Made by a program: the position numbers and the translations under genes. From contig CALFXR010000069.1 of assembly GCA_937958475.1 (NCBI GenBank), positions 1 through 64,000 on the forward strand: DNA of 64,000 bases, in the 5' to 3' direction. Below, piece by piece: positions 35,300 to 43,823 of this stretch; within the stretch, counting starts at the first letter, position 1; each line of letters begins with the position of its first letter. The notes under the pieces are model-generated. The model saw only the letters and a list, made by a program, of their open reading frames with translations. It made no database searches and was not told the origin of the DNA. The stretch comes from an uncultured Mesorhizobium sp. (GTDB taxonomy: Bacteria > Pseudomonadota > Alphaproteobacteria > Rhizobiales > Rhizobiaceae).

Positions 35300-35322
35300 A
35301 TTTGTTCTATGTATGGACAAAT
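35300..35322. promoter_or_regulatory. Candidate IclR operator upstream of aldehyde dehydrogenase
   Basis: ATTTGTTC at 35300-35307, 7-base spacer, GGACAAAT at 35315-35322; the arms pair at seven of eight positions. It lies about 70 bases before the TTG start of the first gene of the CoA-ester operon. Confidence 0.5.
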
Positions 35323-35392
35323 CCTTGGCGATATCGCTAGGCTTGTTTGCAGTCGCCACGTCACGCCGCACGCGAACAGCCGGGAGGAAAAC

Positions 35393-36889
35393 TTGAACGC
35401 AACGCCGAAAGCCATGGCCCGGTATCCGCATCTGTTCATCGGCGGCGAATGGGTCGAACCGGACGACGGCGGCGTGATCGAGAGCATCGATCCGGCGAAC
35501 GGCAGGCCCTGGGCGAGCGTCGCATATGGCGGACGAAAGGACATCGATCGGGCGGTTGCCGCGGCGCGCGCTGCGCTCGAGGGTCCATGGGGGCGGATGT
35601 CGGGCCATGAACGCGCCGCGCTGCTCTACAGGCTGGCCGACATCTATCAGCGCCGCGCCCCCGAACTCGCGGTGCTCGAATCGCGCGATTCGGGTCGCGC
35701 GATCCGCGAAGCGCGGCCCGACGTGGGCGCGCACCACAACTGGTATCGCTGGTTCGCATCGCTTGCCGACAAGATCTGGGGCCGGACCATCCCGATCGAC
35801 GACAGCGTGCATGCCTATACGTCGCGGCTGCCTGTCGGCGTGGTCGGTGCGATCACCCCGTGGAACGCGCCGATGCTGACCACCTCCTGGAAGCTCGGCC
35901 CGGCGCTGGCGACCGGCTGTACGGTTGTGCTGAAGCCGGCTGAACTGACCCCCGTCACCGCGCTCGAACTGGCGAAGATGATCGAGGAGGCGGGCTTTCC
36001 CGCCGGCGTGGTCAACGTCGTGCCGGGCTACGGCCACAACGGCGCGGGCGAGCATCTCGTCGCGCATCCCGGCGTCGACAAGATCGCCTTCACCGGCGAA
36101 GGCAACACCGCGCGCGCCATTCTCAAGACCGGCGCCGATACGCTCAAGCGGTTCTCGTTCGAGCTCGGCGGCAAGGCGCCGCACATCATCTTCGCCGACG
36201 CCGATATCGAGCAGGCACTCAACGCGGCGACGGGCTCGGCCTGGGCCGTGTGCGGCCAGAGCTGCACGCTGGGCTCGAGGGTGATGGTCGAGCGGCCGGT
36301 CTACGACCGGGTGGTCGAGGCATTCGCCGCGAGGGCCGCGCGGGTGAGGGTGGGACATCCGCTCGATGACGCCACGCATATGGGGCCCCAGGCGTCGGAC
36401 GAGCAGCTGGAGAAGACCCTGGCCTATGTCGGCTACGGCAAGGAGGAAGGCGCCGAACTCGTCGCCGGCGGCGGCAGGATCAGCGACGGCGCCTTCGCCG
36501 ACGGCTACTTCGTCCAACCCACGGTGTTCGCCGGCGTCTCCAATTCCATGCGCATCGCGCGGGAAGAGATCTTCGGCCCCGTCGCCGCGCTGATTCCCTT
36601 CGATGGCGAGGAAGAAGCTGTCGCCATCGCCAACGATACCTCCTACGGTCTCACGGCGGGACTGTGGTCGCAGGACATCGGCAAGGCGCACCGGGTGGCA
36701 GCGAAGATCCGCGCCGGCATGGTCTGGGTGAACACCTACCGCTTCATCCGCTGGACCACGCCCTATGGCGGATTCAAGGCGAGCGGCTGGGGGCGCGAGA
36801 ACGGCATCGAGGCGCTGGACAACTATCTCGAGACAAGAACCACCGTGGTGAGCACCACGGCGCGGTTCCCGGATGCCTACGCATCCTAA
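35393..36889 (+). CDS. NAD(P)+-dependent aldehyde dehydrogenase (TTG start)
   Basis: 498 residues. Catalytic and cofactor residues are all present: N158 (PWNAP), K181 (KPAE), E257 (FELGGKAP) and C291 (GQSCTLGS). The enzyme oxidises an aldehyde to the carboxylic acid. The TTG at 35393 is chosen as the start because GGGAGGA lies five to six bases upstream; ATG 35414 is seven codons later and has no such site. The longer frame from 35309 would begin inside the operator. It is the first gene of the IclR-controlled CoA-ester operon, so the acid formed probably becomes the substrate of a CoA-transferase. Confidence 0.92.
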   Translation: MNATPKAMARYPHLFIGGEWVEPDDGGVIESIDPANGRPWASVAYGGRKDIDRAVAAARAALEGPWGRMSGHERAALLYRLADIYQRRAPELAVLESRDSGRAIREARPDVGAHHNWYRWFASLADKIWGRTIPIDDSVHAYTSRLPVGVVGAITPWNAPMLTTSWKLGPALATGCTVVLKPAELTPVTALELAKMIEEAGFPAGVVNVVPGYGHNGAGEHLVAHPGVDKIAFTGEGNTARAILKTGADTLKRFSFELGGKAPHIIFADADIEQALNAATGSAWAVCGQSCTLGSRVMVERPVYDRVVEAFAARAARVRVGHPLDDATHMGPQASDEQLEKTLAYVGYGKEEGAELVAGGGRISDGAFADGYFVQPTVFAGVSNSMRIAREEIFGPVAALIPFDGEEEAVAIANDTSYGLTAGLWSQDIGKAHRVAAKIRAGMVWVNTYRFIRWTTPYGGFKASGWGRENGIEALDNYLETRTTVVSTTARFPDAYAS

Positions 36890-36899
36890 GGGGGGGACG

Positions 36900-37670
36900 A
36901 TGAGACTATCCGGGAAACTGGCCATCATCACGGCTGCCGCGTCCGGCATGGGCAAGGCAGGCGTCGAACTGTTCCGGCGCGAGGGCGCGGAGGTCTGCGC
37001 CGTCGACGTGAATTCGGCGGCGCTGGACGCGCTTGCGCGAGAGATGGCGTCGCGCGGCCTGCCGATCAGCACCGTCACCGCCGACCTGTCGACGGAAGAG
37101 GGCGCCAGCACCAGCGTTCACCAGGCCGCGAAGGCGCTCGGGGGCGTCGACATCCTGTGGGCCCATGCGGGCATTCCGGGGCCTGCCGGCATCGAGAACC
37201 TCGACCTCGCTGCCTATCGCCAGGCGATGGCCCTCAATGTCGATTCGGCCGTCATCGGCGCCGGCGAAGTGATCGGGTACATGCGCAAGCGCGGCGGCGG
37301 ATCGATCATCTTCACCGCCTCGATATCCGGCATCGTCGGGTCGCGCTTCTCGCCGGTCTATTCGGCGGGCAAGTTCGCCATCGTCGGCCTGACGAAATCG
37401 CTGGCGCAGACATTCGCGCCCGACGGCGTGCGGGTGAACGTGGTCTGCCCCGGCCTGACGCATACGCCGATGCTGACGCAGTTCACCAGCCGGCGGGGCG
37501 ATCCCGAGGAGGCTGCTGCCAACGAGAAGGCGCTGTTGGCGCAGGTCCCGCTCGGGCGTCTCTGCCGGCCGGAGGAGATCGCCCACGCGGCCCTCTGGCT
37601 CGCCTCCGAAGATGCATCCTTCGTCACCGGCGTCGACCTGCCGGTCGACGGCGGGTTCACGTGTCGCTGA
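36900..37670 (+). CDS. Short-chain dehydrogenase/reductase
   Basis: 256 residues. The nucleotide loop TAAASGMGKA (11-20) departs from TGxxxGIG, and the NNAG motif is AHAG (88-91). N113, S141, Y154 and K158 (YSAGK) are intact. It probably oxidises an alcohol to the aldehyde or ketone used by the preceding aldehyde dehydrogenase. ATG 36900 follows a run of seven G residues that serves as the ribosome-binding site. It is separated from the aldehyde dehydrogenase gene by ten bases. Confidence 0.85.
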   Translation: MRLSGKLAIITAAASGMGKAGVELFRREGAEVCAVDVNSAALDALAREMASRGLPISTVTADLSTEEGASTSVHQAAKALGGVDILWAHAGIPGPAGIENLDLAAYRQAMALNVDSAVIGAGEVIGYMRKRGGGSIIFTASISGIVGSRFSPVYSAGKFAIVGLTKSLAQTFAPDGVRVNVVCPGLTHTPMLTQFTSRRGDPEEAAANEKALLAQVPLGRLCRPEEIAHAALWLASEDASFVTGVDLPVDGGFTCR

Positions 37671-37776
37671 GCGTCCCGGTCGACCAACAAGGCCGCGTCG
37701 GCGCGAGACGTCGACGCGAGATGAAGAAGTCCGCAATCATGGGCAATCGGCCTGTTTCGGCCCATCGGAGGAAGTA

Positions 37777-38991
37777 ATGGGCCCGCTCCACGGATTGCGC
37801 CTGATCGACATGACCTCGGTGGTCATGGGTCCCTATGCGACCCAGATGCTGGGGGATTTCGGCGCCGACGTCGTGAAGGTCGAGGCGCCGGACGGCGATC
37901 TGGTGCGCAAGATCGGACCGGCACGCCACGAGGGCATGGGTCCGATGTATCTCAACGCCAACCGCTCGAAGCGGTCGATCACGCTCGACCTCAAGAGCGT
38001 CGAAGGCCGCGATGCGCTCCTGCGCCTGTGCGCCACCGCCGACGTGCTCGTCTACAATGTCCGGGGCAAGGCGATGAAGCGTCTCGGCCTCTCCTACGAC
38101 GACGTGCGCGCGGTCAATCCCAGCATCATCTATGCCGGAATGTTCGGCTACGGCCAGGACGGTCCCTATGCCGCGCGGCCCGCCTATGACGACCTCATCC
38201 AGGGCGGCTCGACATTGTCGCACCTCTTCGCGCGGGTCGACGACGCCAAGCCGCGCTACGTTCCCACCGCCATCGCCGACCGGGTCGTCGGGCTGACCGC
38301 CGTCGCCGCGATCCTGGCGGCGGTCATCGAGCGCAACCGCTCCGGCCAGGGTCAGCGAGTGGATGTGCCCATGTTCGAGACGATGGTCGGCTTCGTGCTC
38401 AGCGACCATCTCGGCGGCCTCACCTTCGAGCCGCCTCTCGACAATGGCGGCTATCCCCGCCAGCTTTCTCCCGATCGCCGACCCTACCAGACCAGGGACG
38501 GCTACGTTTGTGCGCTGGTCTACACCGACGCGCACTGGCAGCGCTTCTTCCAGGCGATCGGCAGGCCGGACATGCCGGCCGCGGATCCGCGCTTCGCCAC
38601 ATTCCCGGCCCGCCAGAAGCATGTCGACGAGGTCTACGGCGAACTGGCGCGGATCATGTCCACCCGGACCAGCGCCGAATGGATCGAGCTTCTCGACCGG
38701 GCCGACATTCCGGTGATGCCGATGCATGACCTGCACAGCATCCTCGAGGATCCGCATCTGCAGGCGACCGGCTACTTCCGCACGGTCGAGCACCCCTCCG
38801 AGGGGGCGATCCGGACGATGGCGGTGTCGTCGAAATTCTTCCGCACGCCCGCCGATCCGGTCCGTCCGGCGCCGCGGCAGGGAGAGCACACCGCCGAAGT
38901 CCTGCGCGAAGCGGGTTTCACGGAAGCCGAGATCGACAGCCTGCTGCACGGCCCGGAAGCGCCGGCCGAAATGCAGCGCGATACAGTCTGA
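37777..38991 (+). CDS. Family III (CaiB/BaiF) CoA-transferase
   Basis: 404 residues. The catalytic aspartate expected for family III is D138 in RPAYDDLIQGGS. N-terminal GPLHGLRLIDMTSVVMGPYATQMLGDFGADVVKVE is the standard opening, and the C-terminal half carries the interlocking-ring domain. The enzyme moves CoA from an acyl-CoA (often succinyl-CoA) to the acid made by the upstream dehydrogenases. GGAGGA precedes ATG 37777. It is followed after 11 bases by the acyl-CoA dehydrogenase gene. Confidence 0.9.
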   Translation: MGPLHGLRLIDMTSVVMGPYATQMLGDFGADVVKVEAPDGDLVRKIGPARHEGMGPMYLNANRSKRSITLDLKSVEGRDALLRLCATADVLVYNVRGKAMKRLGLSYDDVRAVNPSIIYAGMFGYGQDGPYAARPAYDDLIQGGSTLSHLFARVDDAKPRYVPTAIADRVVGLTAVAAILAAVIERNRSGQGQRVDVPMFETMVGFVLSDHLGGLTFEPPLDNGGYPRQLSPDRRPYQTRDGYVCALVYTDAHWQRFFQAIGRPDMPAADPRFATFPARQKHVDEVYGELARIMSTRTSAEWIELLDRADIPVMPMHDLHSILEDPHLQATGYFRTVEHPSEGAIRTMAVSSKFFRTPADPVRPAPRQGEHTAEVLREAGFTEAEIDSLLHGPEAPAEMQRDTV

Positions 38992-39002
38992 GGAGATCGA
39001 GA

Positions 39003-40169
39003 GTGGATTTCGAATACAGCCCCGAACAGGAATCGATCCGCGACCAGGTGGCGCGGATTTGCGCCGGCTTCGGCGACGCCTACTGGCTGAAGCGGGACCG
39101 CGAGGGCGGTTTTCCGCACGACTTCTACGATGCGCTCGCGCGCGAAGGTTGGCTCGGCATCTGCACCGCCGAGGCCTATGGCGGATCCGGGCTCGGCATC
39201 ACCGAGGCCGCGATCATGATGCGTACGATCGCGGAATCGGGCGCCGGCATGTCGGGCGCGTCGGCAGTCCACATCAACATCTTCGGCCTGAACCCCGTGG
39301 CGGTGAACGGGACGGAAGAGCAGAAGCAGCGCATGATCCGGCCCATGGCCGAGGGGCGCGAGAAGGCCTGCTTCGCCGTCACCGAACCGAACACGGGCCT
39401 CAACACCACCCAGCTCAGGATCCGCGCGGAGAAGAAGGGCGACCGCTATCTCGTCAACGGCCAGAAGATCTGGATCTCGACGGCCCAGGTCGCCGACAAC
39501 ATCCTGCTCCTGGCGCGCACGACGCCGCTCGACGAAGTGAAGAAGCACACCCACGGGTTGAGCCTCTTCTACACGCCTTTCGACCGTGAACGCATCAAGG
39601 TGCGCGAGATCGACAAGATGGGTCGCAAGTCGGTCGACTCCAACGAGCTGTTCTTCGAGGATTTCGAGATTCCCGCCAGCGATCTCATCGGCGAGGAGGG
39701 ACGCGGTTTCGAGTACATCCTGCACGGCATGAATCCCGAGCGCGTCCTGATCGCGGCAGAGGCCGTCGGCCTCGGCATGGTGGCCATCCAGCGCGCCGCC
39801 CGCTACGCCAACGAGCGAATCGTCTTCAACCGGCCGATCGGCAAGAACCAGAGCATCCAGCATCCGCTCGCCAAATGCTGGGCCGAACTGGAGGCGGCGT
39901 GGCTGATGGTGCTCTCGGCGGCGCAGCAGTACGACCGCGGCAAGCCCGCAGGCGCGGCGGCCAATGCCGCGAAGTACCTTGCGGGGGAAGCCGGCTTCCA
40001 CGCCTGCGAGACGGCGTTGATGACGCATGGCGGCTTCGGCTACGCGAAGGAGTATCACGTCGAGCGCTATCTGCGTGAGGTGATGATCCCCCGGATCGCC
40101 CCGATCAGCCCGCAGCTCGCCCTGTCGTTCATCGCCGAGAGGGTTCTCGGCCTGCCGAAATCCTACTGA
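39003..40169 (+). CDS. Acyl-CoA dehydrogenase (GTG start)
   Basis: 388 residues with the three-domain acyl-CoA dehydrogenase layout. FAD/substrate segment CFAVTEPNTGLNTTQLRIRA is near 130, KIWISTAQVADNILLLAR near 160, and the C-terminal helices MTHGGFGYAKEYHVERYLREV near 340. It introduces an alpha,beta double bond into an acyl-CoA and passes electrons to ETF. GTG 39003 is used with AGGAG seven bases upstream. The position between two CoA-transferases fits oxidation of the CoA ester made by the 37777 product. Confidence 0.92.
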   Translation: MDFEYSPEQESIRDQVARICAGFGDAYWLKRDREGGFPHDFYDALAREGWLGICTAEAYGGSGLGITEAAIMMRTIAESGAGMSGASAVHINIFGLNPVAVNGTEEQKQRMIRPMAEGREKACFAVTEPNTGLNTTQLRIRAEKKGDRYLVNGQKIWISTAQVADNILLLARTTPLDEVKKHTHGLSLFYTPFDRERIKVREIDKMGRKSVDSNELFFEDFEIPASDLIGEEGRGFEYILHGMNPERVLIAAEAVGLGMVAIQRAARYANERIVFNRPIGKNQSIQHPLAKCWAELEAAWLMVLSAAQQYDRGKPAGAAANAAKYLAGEAGFHACETALMTHGGFGYAKEYHVERYLREVMIPRIAPISPQLALSFIAERVLGLPKSY

Positions 40170-40181
40170 TCGCAGCGGGCC

Positions 40182-41453
40182 GTGGAGTACACGCGGATCG
40201 AGGACATCGATTTTGCCGACCTGCTGCGGCCGGGCGAGCGGATCGTCGTCGGCCAGGCGCTTTCCGAACCGCTCACCCTGACCCGCCGGCTGATGGGCGC
40301 ACGCAGCGTGCCGCCGGGATGCACGGCCTTTCTCGGCCCTGTCTACTCGGACACGTTCTCCGCGCCTCCTCCCGAAGGCCTGTCCTTCGAGAGCTATGGC
40401 GCGATCGGCAAGGCCGCCGCGCTCGCGCGGGCCGGCCGGCTCGACGTCATTCCATGGCACTATTCCGCTCTGTCGGCCGCGTTCGGCGACGGGTCCCTTC
40501 GGGCCGACTGCGTCCTGCTCCAGGTAGCGCCGGGAACCGGGCAGGAAGACTTCATCGCCGGCCTGAGCAACGACTACGCCCTCCAGGCGGCGCGCCGCGC
40601 CCGGCTGGTCATCGCGGAGGTCAATCCGGACGTCCCGCCGACGCCCGGCGGCGCGTTGCCGTCCGACATCGCCATCCACATTCTGGTGAAGGCGCGCCAT
40701 GCGCCGCAGACCTTCGCAGCACCCGTCCCGGGTCCGGTCGAGAAGTCGATTGCCGCGAATGTCGCCGCGCTTGTTCCCGACCGTGGCGTCCTGCAGTTCG
40801 GGGTGGGTACCATCCCTCAGGCCGTTCTCGCCGGACTGGGAAGCCATCGCGACCTCGGCGTCCATTCCGGCGTCGCTCTCGACGGGATGATCGACCTGAT
40901 CGCCAGCGGCGTGATCACCAACGCGCACAAGGAAATCGACGCGGGGATCAGCGTCGCCGGGCTGCTGGTCGGCTCGCGACGGCTTTTCGACTTCGCCGGC
41001 GCGAGCGGCCTGATCCGCCTCGCCCCGGCCGCCCATACGCATGGTCTCGCCACCATCGGCAGGATATCGCGCTTCTGCGCGATCAACTCGGCTGTGGAGG
41101 TGGATCTGACGGGTCAGGTCAATGCCGAGACGGCGGCCGGCCGCTATGTCGGCGCGGTCGGCGGGCAGGTCGATTTCGTCCGCGGGGCCAATGCGTCCGC
41201 CGGCGGCCGGGCCATCATCGCCCTGCCGTCGACCGCATCCGGCGGCACTGTCTCGCGCATCGTCTCCACGGTATCCACGGTCACTTGCGCCCGCTCCGAC
41301 GTCGATGCCATCGTCACCGAATGGGGTACGGCCGAACTGCGGGGCCTGACGCTGGCACAGCGGGCGGAAGCCATGATCCGCATCGCCGCGCCGCAGTTTC
41401 GCGACACACTGGCGCGCGATTGGCGCGACGCGGGAAGGAGCAGCCATGACTGA
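40182..41453 (+). CDS. Acetyl-CoA hydrolase/transferase family protein (4-hydroxybutyrate CoA-transferase type, GTG start)
   Basis: 423 residues of the class I CoA-transferase/acetyl-CoA hydrolase family. The catalytic glutamate is expected in INSAVEVDLTGQVNAE (near 305), with the conserved HSGVALDGMIDL near 227, ANASAGGRAIIALPSTA near 340 and IVTEWGTAELRG near 380. It exchanges CoA between acetyl-CoA and a carboxylate. Having both a family III and this family in one operon suggests two activation or release steps. It overlaps the racemase gene by eight bases. Confidence 0.88.
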   Translation: MEYTRIEDIDFADLLRPGERIVVGQALSEPLTLTRRLMGARSVPPGCTAFLGPVYSDTFSAPPPEGLSFESYGAIGKAAALARAGRLDVIPWHYSALSAAFGDGSLRADCVLLQVAPGTGQEDFIAGLSNDYALQAARRARLVIAEVNPDVPPTPGGALPSDIAIHILVKARHAPQTFAAPVPGPVEKSIAANVAALVPDRGVLQFGVGTIPQAVLAGLGSHRDLGVHSGVALDGMIDLIASGVITNAHKEIDAGISVAGLLVGSRRLFDFAGASGLIRLAPAAHTHGLATIGRISRFCAINSAVEVDLTGQVNAETAAGRYVGAVGGQVDFVRGANASAGGRAIIALPSTASGGTVSRIVSTVSTVTCARSDVDAIVTEWGTAELRGLTLAQRAEAMIRIAAPQFRDTLARDWRDAGRSSHD

Positions 41454-42612
41454 GACGCGCGGCGGTCCTCTCTCGGGCCTCAAGGTCGTCGAGATGGCGG
41501 GTATCGGACCGGCGCCCTTCGCCGGGATGATGCTGGCCGACATGGGCGCCGACGTCCTGCGCATCGACCGGCGGGAAGCCGCCAATTTGGGCATCGACCG
41601 TCCCGACCGCTTCAACTTCACCGCCCGCGGCAAACGATCCGTGGCCGTCGATCTCAAGCGGCCCGAAGGCATCGGTTGCGTCCTCGACCTCGTCGGGCGC
41701 GCGGACGCGTTGATCGAGGGTTTCCGGCCCGGCGTGATGGAGCGCCTCGGTCTGGGCCCCGAGCCATGCCTTTCGCGAAACCCCCGCCTGGTGTTCGGCC
41801 GTCTCACCGGATGGGGGCAGGACGGCCCCCTGGCGCAGGCGGCGGGCCACGACCTCAACTTCATATCGCTGAGCGGGGTTCTCGACGCGATCGGCCGCGC
41901 CGGCCAGCCGCCGACGCCGCCGCTCAATCTCGTCGGCGATTTCGGCGGCGGCGGCATGCTGCTCGCCTTCGGTGTCGTCTGCGCGATCCTGAAGTCGAGG
42001 GAGACCGGCCTGGGACAGGTCGTCGATGCCGCCGCCGCCGACGGCGCCGCACTTCTCGCCGCACCCGTCATGGGGCTGCGGGGCGCCGGTCTGTGGGAAG
42101 GCGGGCGAGGGGAGAACATCCTGGATGGCGGCGCTCCCCACTACGATGTCTACCGCTGTGCCGACGGCCTATATGTGTCGGTCGCGCCGATCGAGGGAAA
42201 ATTCCGCGCCATCCTGCTCAGGCTGATCGGCCTGTCCGAAGCGGATTTCCCGGACGTGTCGGATCGCGCCAACTGGCCGGCGGCACGCCGTCTGCTGGAG
42301 GCGCGCTTCATGGAGCGGACGCGCGACGAGTGGTGCGCCCTGCTCGAGGGCACCGATGCCTGTTTCGCACCCGTCCTGACCTTCGACGAAGCCCCGTCCC
42401 ATCCGCACAACACCGCCCGGAGCACCTACGTTTCAGTCGATGGCGCCGTGCAGCCCGCCCCCGCGCCCCGTTTCGGCAGGACGCCCGCACCCGTCCCCGG
42501 CCCGGCGGAACCGCCCGGCGGCAGCGGCGCGCAGGCACTGCGCTCCTGGGGGTTCACGGACGCCCGATGCACCGAACTCGAGCGCGACGGCGTCATTGGC
42601 CGGGCCCCCTGA
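41446..42612 (+). CDS. Alpha-methylacyl-CoA racemase-like protein (family III fold)
   Basis: 388 residues. The pair H135 and D165 (AGHDLNFIS and NLVGDFGGG) corresponds to the catalytic His126/Asp156 of mycobacterial alpha-methylacyl-CoA racemase with a constant offset of nine. It lacks the CoA-transferase aspartate context seen in the 37777 gene. It probably interconverts 2-methylacyl-CoA epimers, implying a methyl-branched substrate in this pathway. The start overlaps the upstream gene, so expression is coupled. Confidence 0.85.
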   Translation: MTETRGGPLSGLKVVEMAGIGPAPFAGMMLADMGADVLRIDRREAANLGIDRPDRFNFTARGKRSVAVDLKRPEGIGCVLDLVGRADALIEGFRPGVMERLGLGPEPCLSRNPRLVFGRLTGWGQDGPLAQAAGHDLNFISLSGVLDAIGRAGQPPTPPLNLVGDFGGGGMLLAFGVVCAILKSRETGLGQVVDAAAADGAALLAAPVMGLRGAGLWEGGRGENILDGGAPHYDVYRCADGLYVSVAPIEGKFRAILLRLIGLSEADFPDVSDRANWPAARRLLEARFMERTRDEWCALLEGTDACFAPVLTFDEAPSHPHNTARSTYVSVDGAVQPAPAPRFGRTPAPVPGPAEPPGGSGAQALRSWGFTDARCTELERDGVIGRAP

Positions 42613-42636
42613 AGACGAACAGGATCTCAAAAGCCC

Positions 42637-42930
42637 ATGGCGGGATTTTCTTTCGAAAAATTCGAGATCGGGCGGGCGTTCGGCCGTGCGCCGGGCCGCA
42701 CCCTTTCCGGGCATGACAACGCCTCCTTCGGCCTGATGCCGACGAACCCGCAACCGCTGCTTGTCGACGCGCATTTCGCGGTCCAAACCGGATTGGCAAA
42801 GCCGCTGTCCGACAGTCTCCCTGCGTCCGGCATCCCGATCGGCACGAGCGTCCCGGATACGACGCTGGGAACCATTGTGGGCACCCTCGGCCGGCGGGTT
42901 GGTCTGATGTGCAGGCAGGGACAGCCGTGA
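42637..42930 (+). pseudogene. MaoC-family hydratase with internal in-frame deletion
   Basis: The 97 residues encoded compare with about 150 in the family. Residues 1-85 follow the normal N-terminal half (FEKFEIGRAFGR, GRTLSGHDN, then VPDTTLGTIVGTLG). The last 12 (RRVGLMCRQGQP) look like the usual C-terminal end (CRRxxLM...). The middle-to-late hot-dog strands, about 55-60 residues, are missing at nt ~42892. In addition, the catalytic His of the NPxPLHVD motif is Leu42. The enzyme is therefore probably inactive. The stop overlaps the CitE-like start. A second, complete MaoC gene lies at 45124. Confidence 0.7.
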
Positions 42931-43790
42931 TGAGATCGTTTCTCTTCGTGCCGGGCGACAGCGCCCGGAAGTTCGAGAAGGCCCGCACAGGCAATGCCGA
43001 TGCGCTCATTCTCGACCTGGAGGATTCGGTCGCCGCGGAAGCGAAGCTACGCGCTCGGGTCGAAGTCGCATCGATGCTGGCGGCGCCGCGGTCGAAGCAG
43101 AAACTGTACGTGCGCGTCAACGGCTTCGACACCGGCCTGACGCTCGGCGACCTCGCCGCCGTCATGCCGTTGCGCCCCGACGGCATCATGCTGCCGAAAT
43201 GTTCGGGCGCAGAGGACGTGGCGAGACTCGGCTACCATCTCGACGCCTTCGAGGCGGCGCACGCATCCGAGCCCGGCTCCACCCGGATCATCGGCGTCGC
43301 GACGGAGAACGCGGAATCGATCCTCGGCCTGTCGACCTACCGTGATGCGGGGCCGCGGCTGTGGGGCCTGCTGTGGGGCGCGGAGGATCTGGTCTCCTCG
43401 CTCGGGGCGACCGACAACAAGGAGGGCGGCGTCTATACCGAGCCGTTCCGGCTTGCGCGCAACCTCTGCCTGACGGCCGCCGCCGCCGCGGGCGTCGCCG
43501 CCATCGACACCGTGTGCACTGTCATCGGCGACCTGTCCTATGTCGAGGCCGAAGCCGATGCGGCGCGCCGCGACGGGTTTTCCGCCAAGGCGGTCATCCA
43601 TCCGAGCCACGTCGATCCGGTCAATCTCGCGTTCACCCCGAAGCCCGCGGAGATCGCGTGGGCACGGCGTATCCTCGACGCCTTCGCCGCCGACCCCGGC
43701 GCCGGCGTCCTCAAGATCGACGGCAAGATGATCGACAAGCCGCATGAACGTGCCGCACGGAAGATCGTCGCAATGGTCGACCGGGGCTGA
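42930..43790 (+). CDS. CitE-like CoA-ester lyase (HpcH/HpaI superfamily)
   Basis: 286 residues from ATG 42930 (RSFLFVPGDSARKFEKARTGNADALILDLEDSV), the canonical CitE/malyl-CoA lyase N-terminus. Further family residues are R in LYVRVNGFDTG, E in VATENAES, and the D-containing WGAEDLVSSLGA. It cleaves a malyl-type CoA ester to acetyl-CoA (or propionyl-CoA) plus glyoxylate or pyruvate. An upstream ATG 42909 would extend it by seven residues inside the MaoC remnant. Directly after MaoC this is the usual hydratase-lyase order, for example of itaconate, mesaconate or methylmalyl-CoA routes. Confidence 0.88.
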   Translation: MRSFLFVPGDSARKFEKARTGNADALILDLEDSVAAEAKLRARVEVASMLAAPRSKQKLYVRVNGFDTGLTLGDLAAVMPLRPDGIMLPKCSGAEDVARLGYHLDAFEAAHASEPGSTRIIGVATENAESILGLSTYRDAGPRLWGLLWGAEDLVSSLGATDNKEGGVYTEPFRLARNLCLTAAAAAGVAAIDTVCTVIGDLSYVEAEADAARRDGFSAKAVIHPSHVDPVNLAFTPKPAEIAWARRILDAFAADPGAGVLKIDGKMIDKPHERAARKIVAMVDRG

Positions 43791-43823
43791 TCGGCAGGGA
43801 GGCAGACGCGGAGTCGCGAAGGC

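Noticed and set aside
38772..42119. A 1115-codon open frame on the minus strand
   Set aside because: It runs antisense to the acyl-CoA dehydrogenase, CoA-transferase and racemase genes and encodes low-complexity, Arg/Ala/Asp-rich sequence. High third-position GC leaves few stops on the opposite strand. The plus-strand genes have clear family motifs.
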